DNA of 6,168 bases, taken from Thermoplasmatota archaeon. Lineage in GTDB: Archaea > Thermoplasmatota > Penumbrarchaeia > Penumbrarchaeales > Penumbrarchaeaceae. The position numbers and the translations under genes were made by a program. The notes below the pieces were generated by a model that did no database searches, was not told the DNA's origin, and worked only from the letters and a program-made list of their open reading frames with translations. Positions 5,925 through 6,168 of the stretch are shown here, one piece after another (position 1 is the stretch's first letter; every line of letters starts with the position of its first letter). The stretch covers positions 1 through 6,168 of the forward strand of contig JAUVLN010000143.1 of NCBI GenBank assembly GCA_030600725.1, written 5' to 3'.

Positions 5925-6168
5925 TTATTGTGTATCGTCATCCTCGCTGGAAGGGGTTTTCTCCACATCCTCCTCCGGTTCCATCATAACCTTGGCCCTA
6001 TCCCATTCATTGAAGAAGGATCTCCTGAACATTCCGGCCAGACCCTTGTCGTGGATCACAAGTCCCTGAACGTTCCCCATACCGCTGCTCGTAACTATCC
6101 AGACAATGCTCTTATCGAAGATACCACATTTAACTGGCAGGTTCCGACCGACACGGTGCTCCATATGC
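5925..6168 (-). CDS. C-terminal part of a possible archaeal HTH-regulator effector domain (partial, runs off the window)
   Basis: The frame is open from the right edge to the TAA at 5925-5927. An ATG at 6164 is preceded by an in-frame His codon (CAT) with no stop, so it is probably internal and the start lies outside. The visible 79 residues after that Met include LPVKCGIFDKSIVWIVTSS, then GLVIHDKGLAGMFRRSFFNEWDRAK, then an acidic tail (EPEEDVEK, SEDDD). A beta strand with a 'D-x-x-x-V-W-I' pattern followed by a helix ending in F-x-x-x-W-x-x-A is the style of the C-terminal effector (PLD-like or FilR1-like) domains in archaeal TrmB-type and related HTH regulators. This is pattern recall, and the DNA-binding part is not visible. 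Alternatives are a non-regulatory PLD-fold protein or an unknown family. The gene is 13 nt upstream of the surface-protein start and probably co-transcribed with it. Confidence 0.45.
   Translation of the reverse strand, partial: HMEHRVGRNLPVKCGIFDKSIVWIVTSSGMGNVQGLVIHDKGLAGMFRRSFFNEWDRAKVMMEPEEDVEKTPSSEDDDTQ

Noticed and set aside
5912..5968. Longer surface-protein start at ATG 5968 (19 extra residues)
   Set aside because: It would overlap the upstream gene by 44 nt and put a polar stretch in front of a normal signal peptide, while a good Shine-Dalgarno serves ATG 5911.
1..6168. CRISPR array, toxin-antitoxin pair, defence cluster or insertion sequence
   Set aside because: No regularly spaced DNA repeats, transposase motifs, small overlapping gene pair or defence-gene neighbours are present; the ATPase alone does not make a system.

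Overview
The window reads as archaeal chromosome, most likely euryarchaeal, and Thermoplasmatota-like at a guess. The reasons are a TATA-type promoter placed so that the ATPase mRNA would be leaderless or nearly so, a giant secreted protein carrying about 30 N-x-S/T sequons and a C-terminal membrane anchor, an upstream fragment resembling the effector domain of archaeal HTH regulators, and frequent AGG/AGA arginine codons. The lineage is inferred from style only.

Layout. Bases 1-465 hold no secure gene: an inverted repeat at the left edge, a tRNA-B-box-like 11-mer, a compact hairpin, and a short acidic reading frame (159-272) that looks like the 3' remnant of a gene or a small protein. AT-rich promoter DNA follows. 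Bases 466-1647 (+) encode a complete AAA_14/DUF4143-type ATPase with a PD-(D/E)xK-like C-terminal domain. A gap of about 106 bp separates it from the convergent giant gene at 1754-5911 (-). That gene encodes a type I membrane surface protein of about 1385 residues: signal peptide, seven FG-GAP/VCBS calcium-binding blades, two Ig-like modules of 'PNGGE' type, seven tandem Ig-like repeats of 92-94 residues, one transmembrane helix and an acidic proline-rich cytoplasmic tail. At the right edge, 5925-6168 (-) is the 3' end of a gene that resembles the C-terminal effector domain of an archaeal HTH regulator.

How they fit. The right-edge gene and the giant surface gene are on the same strand, 13 nt apart, with the Shine-Dalgarno of the second lying just after the stop of the first, so they are probably co-transcribed from a promoter outside the window. 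The ATPase is a stand-alone, convergently oriented gene with its own promoter; nothing links it functionally to the surface protein. No CRISPR array, complete RNA gene, IS element or recognisable new defence system was seen.
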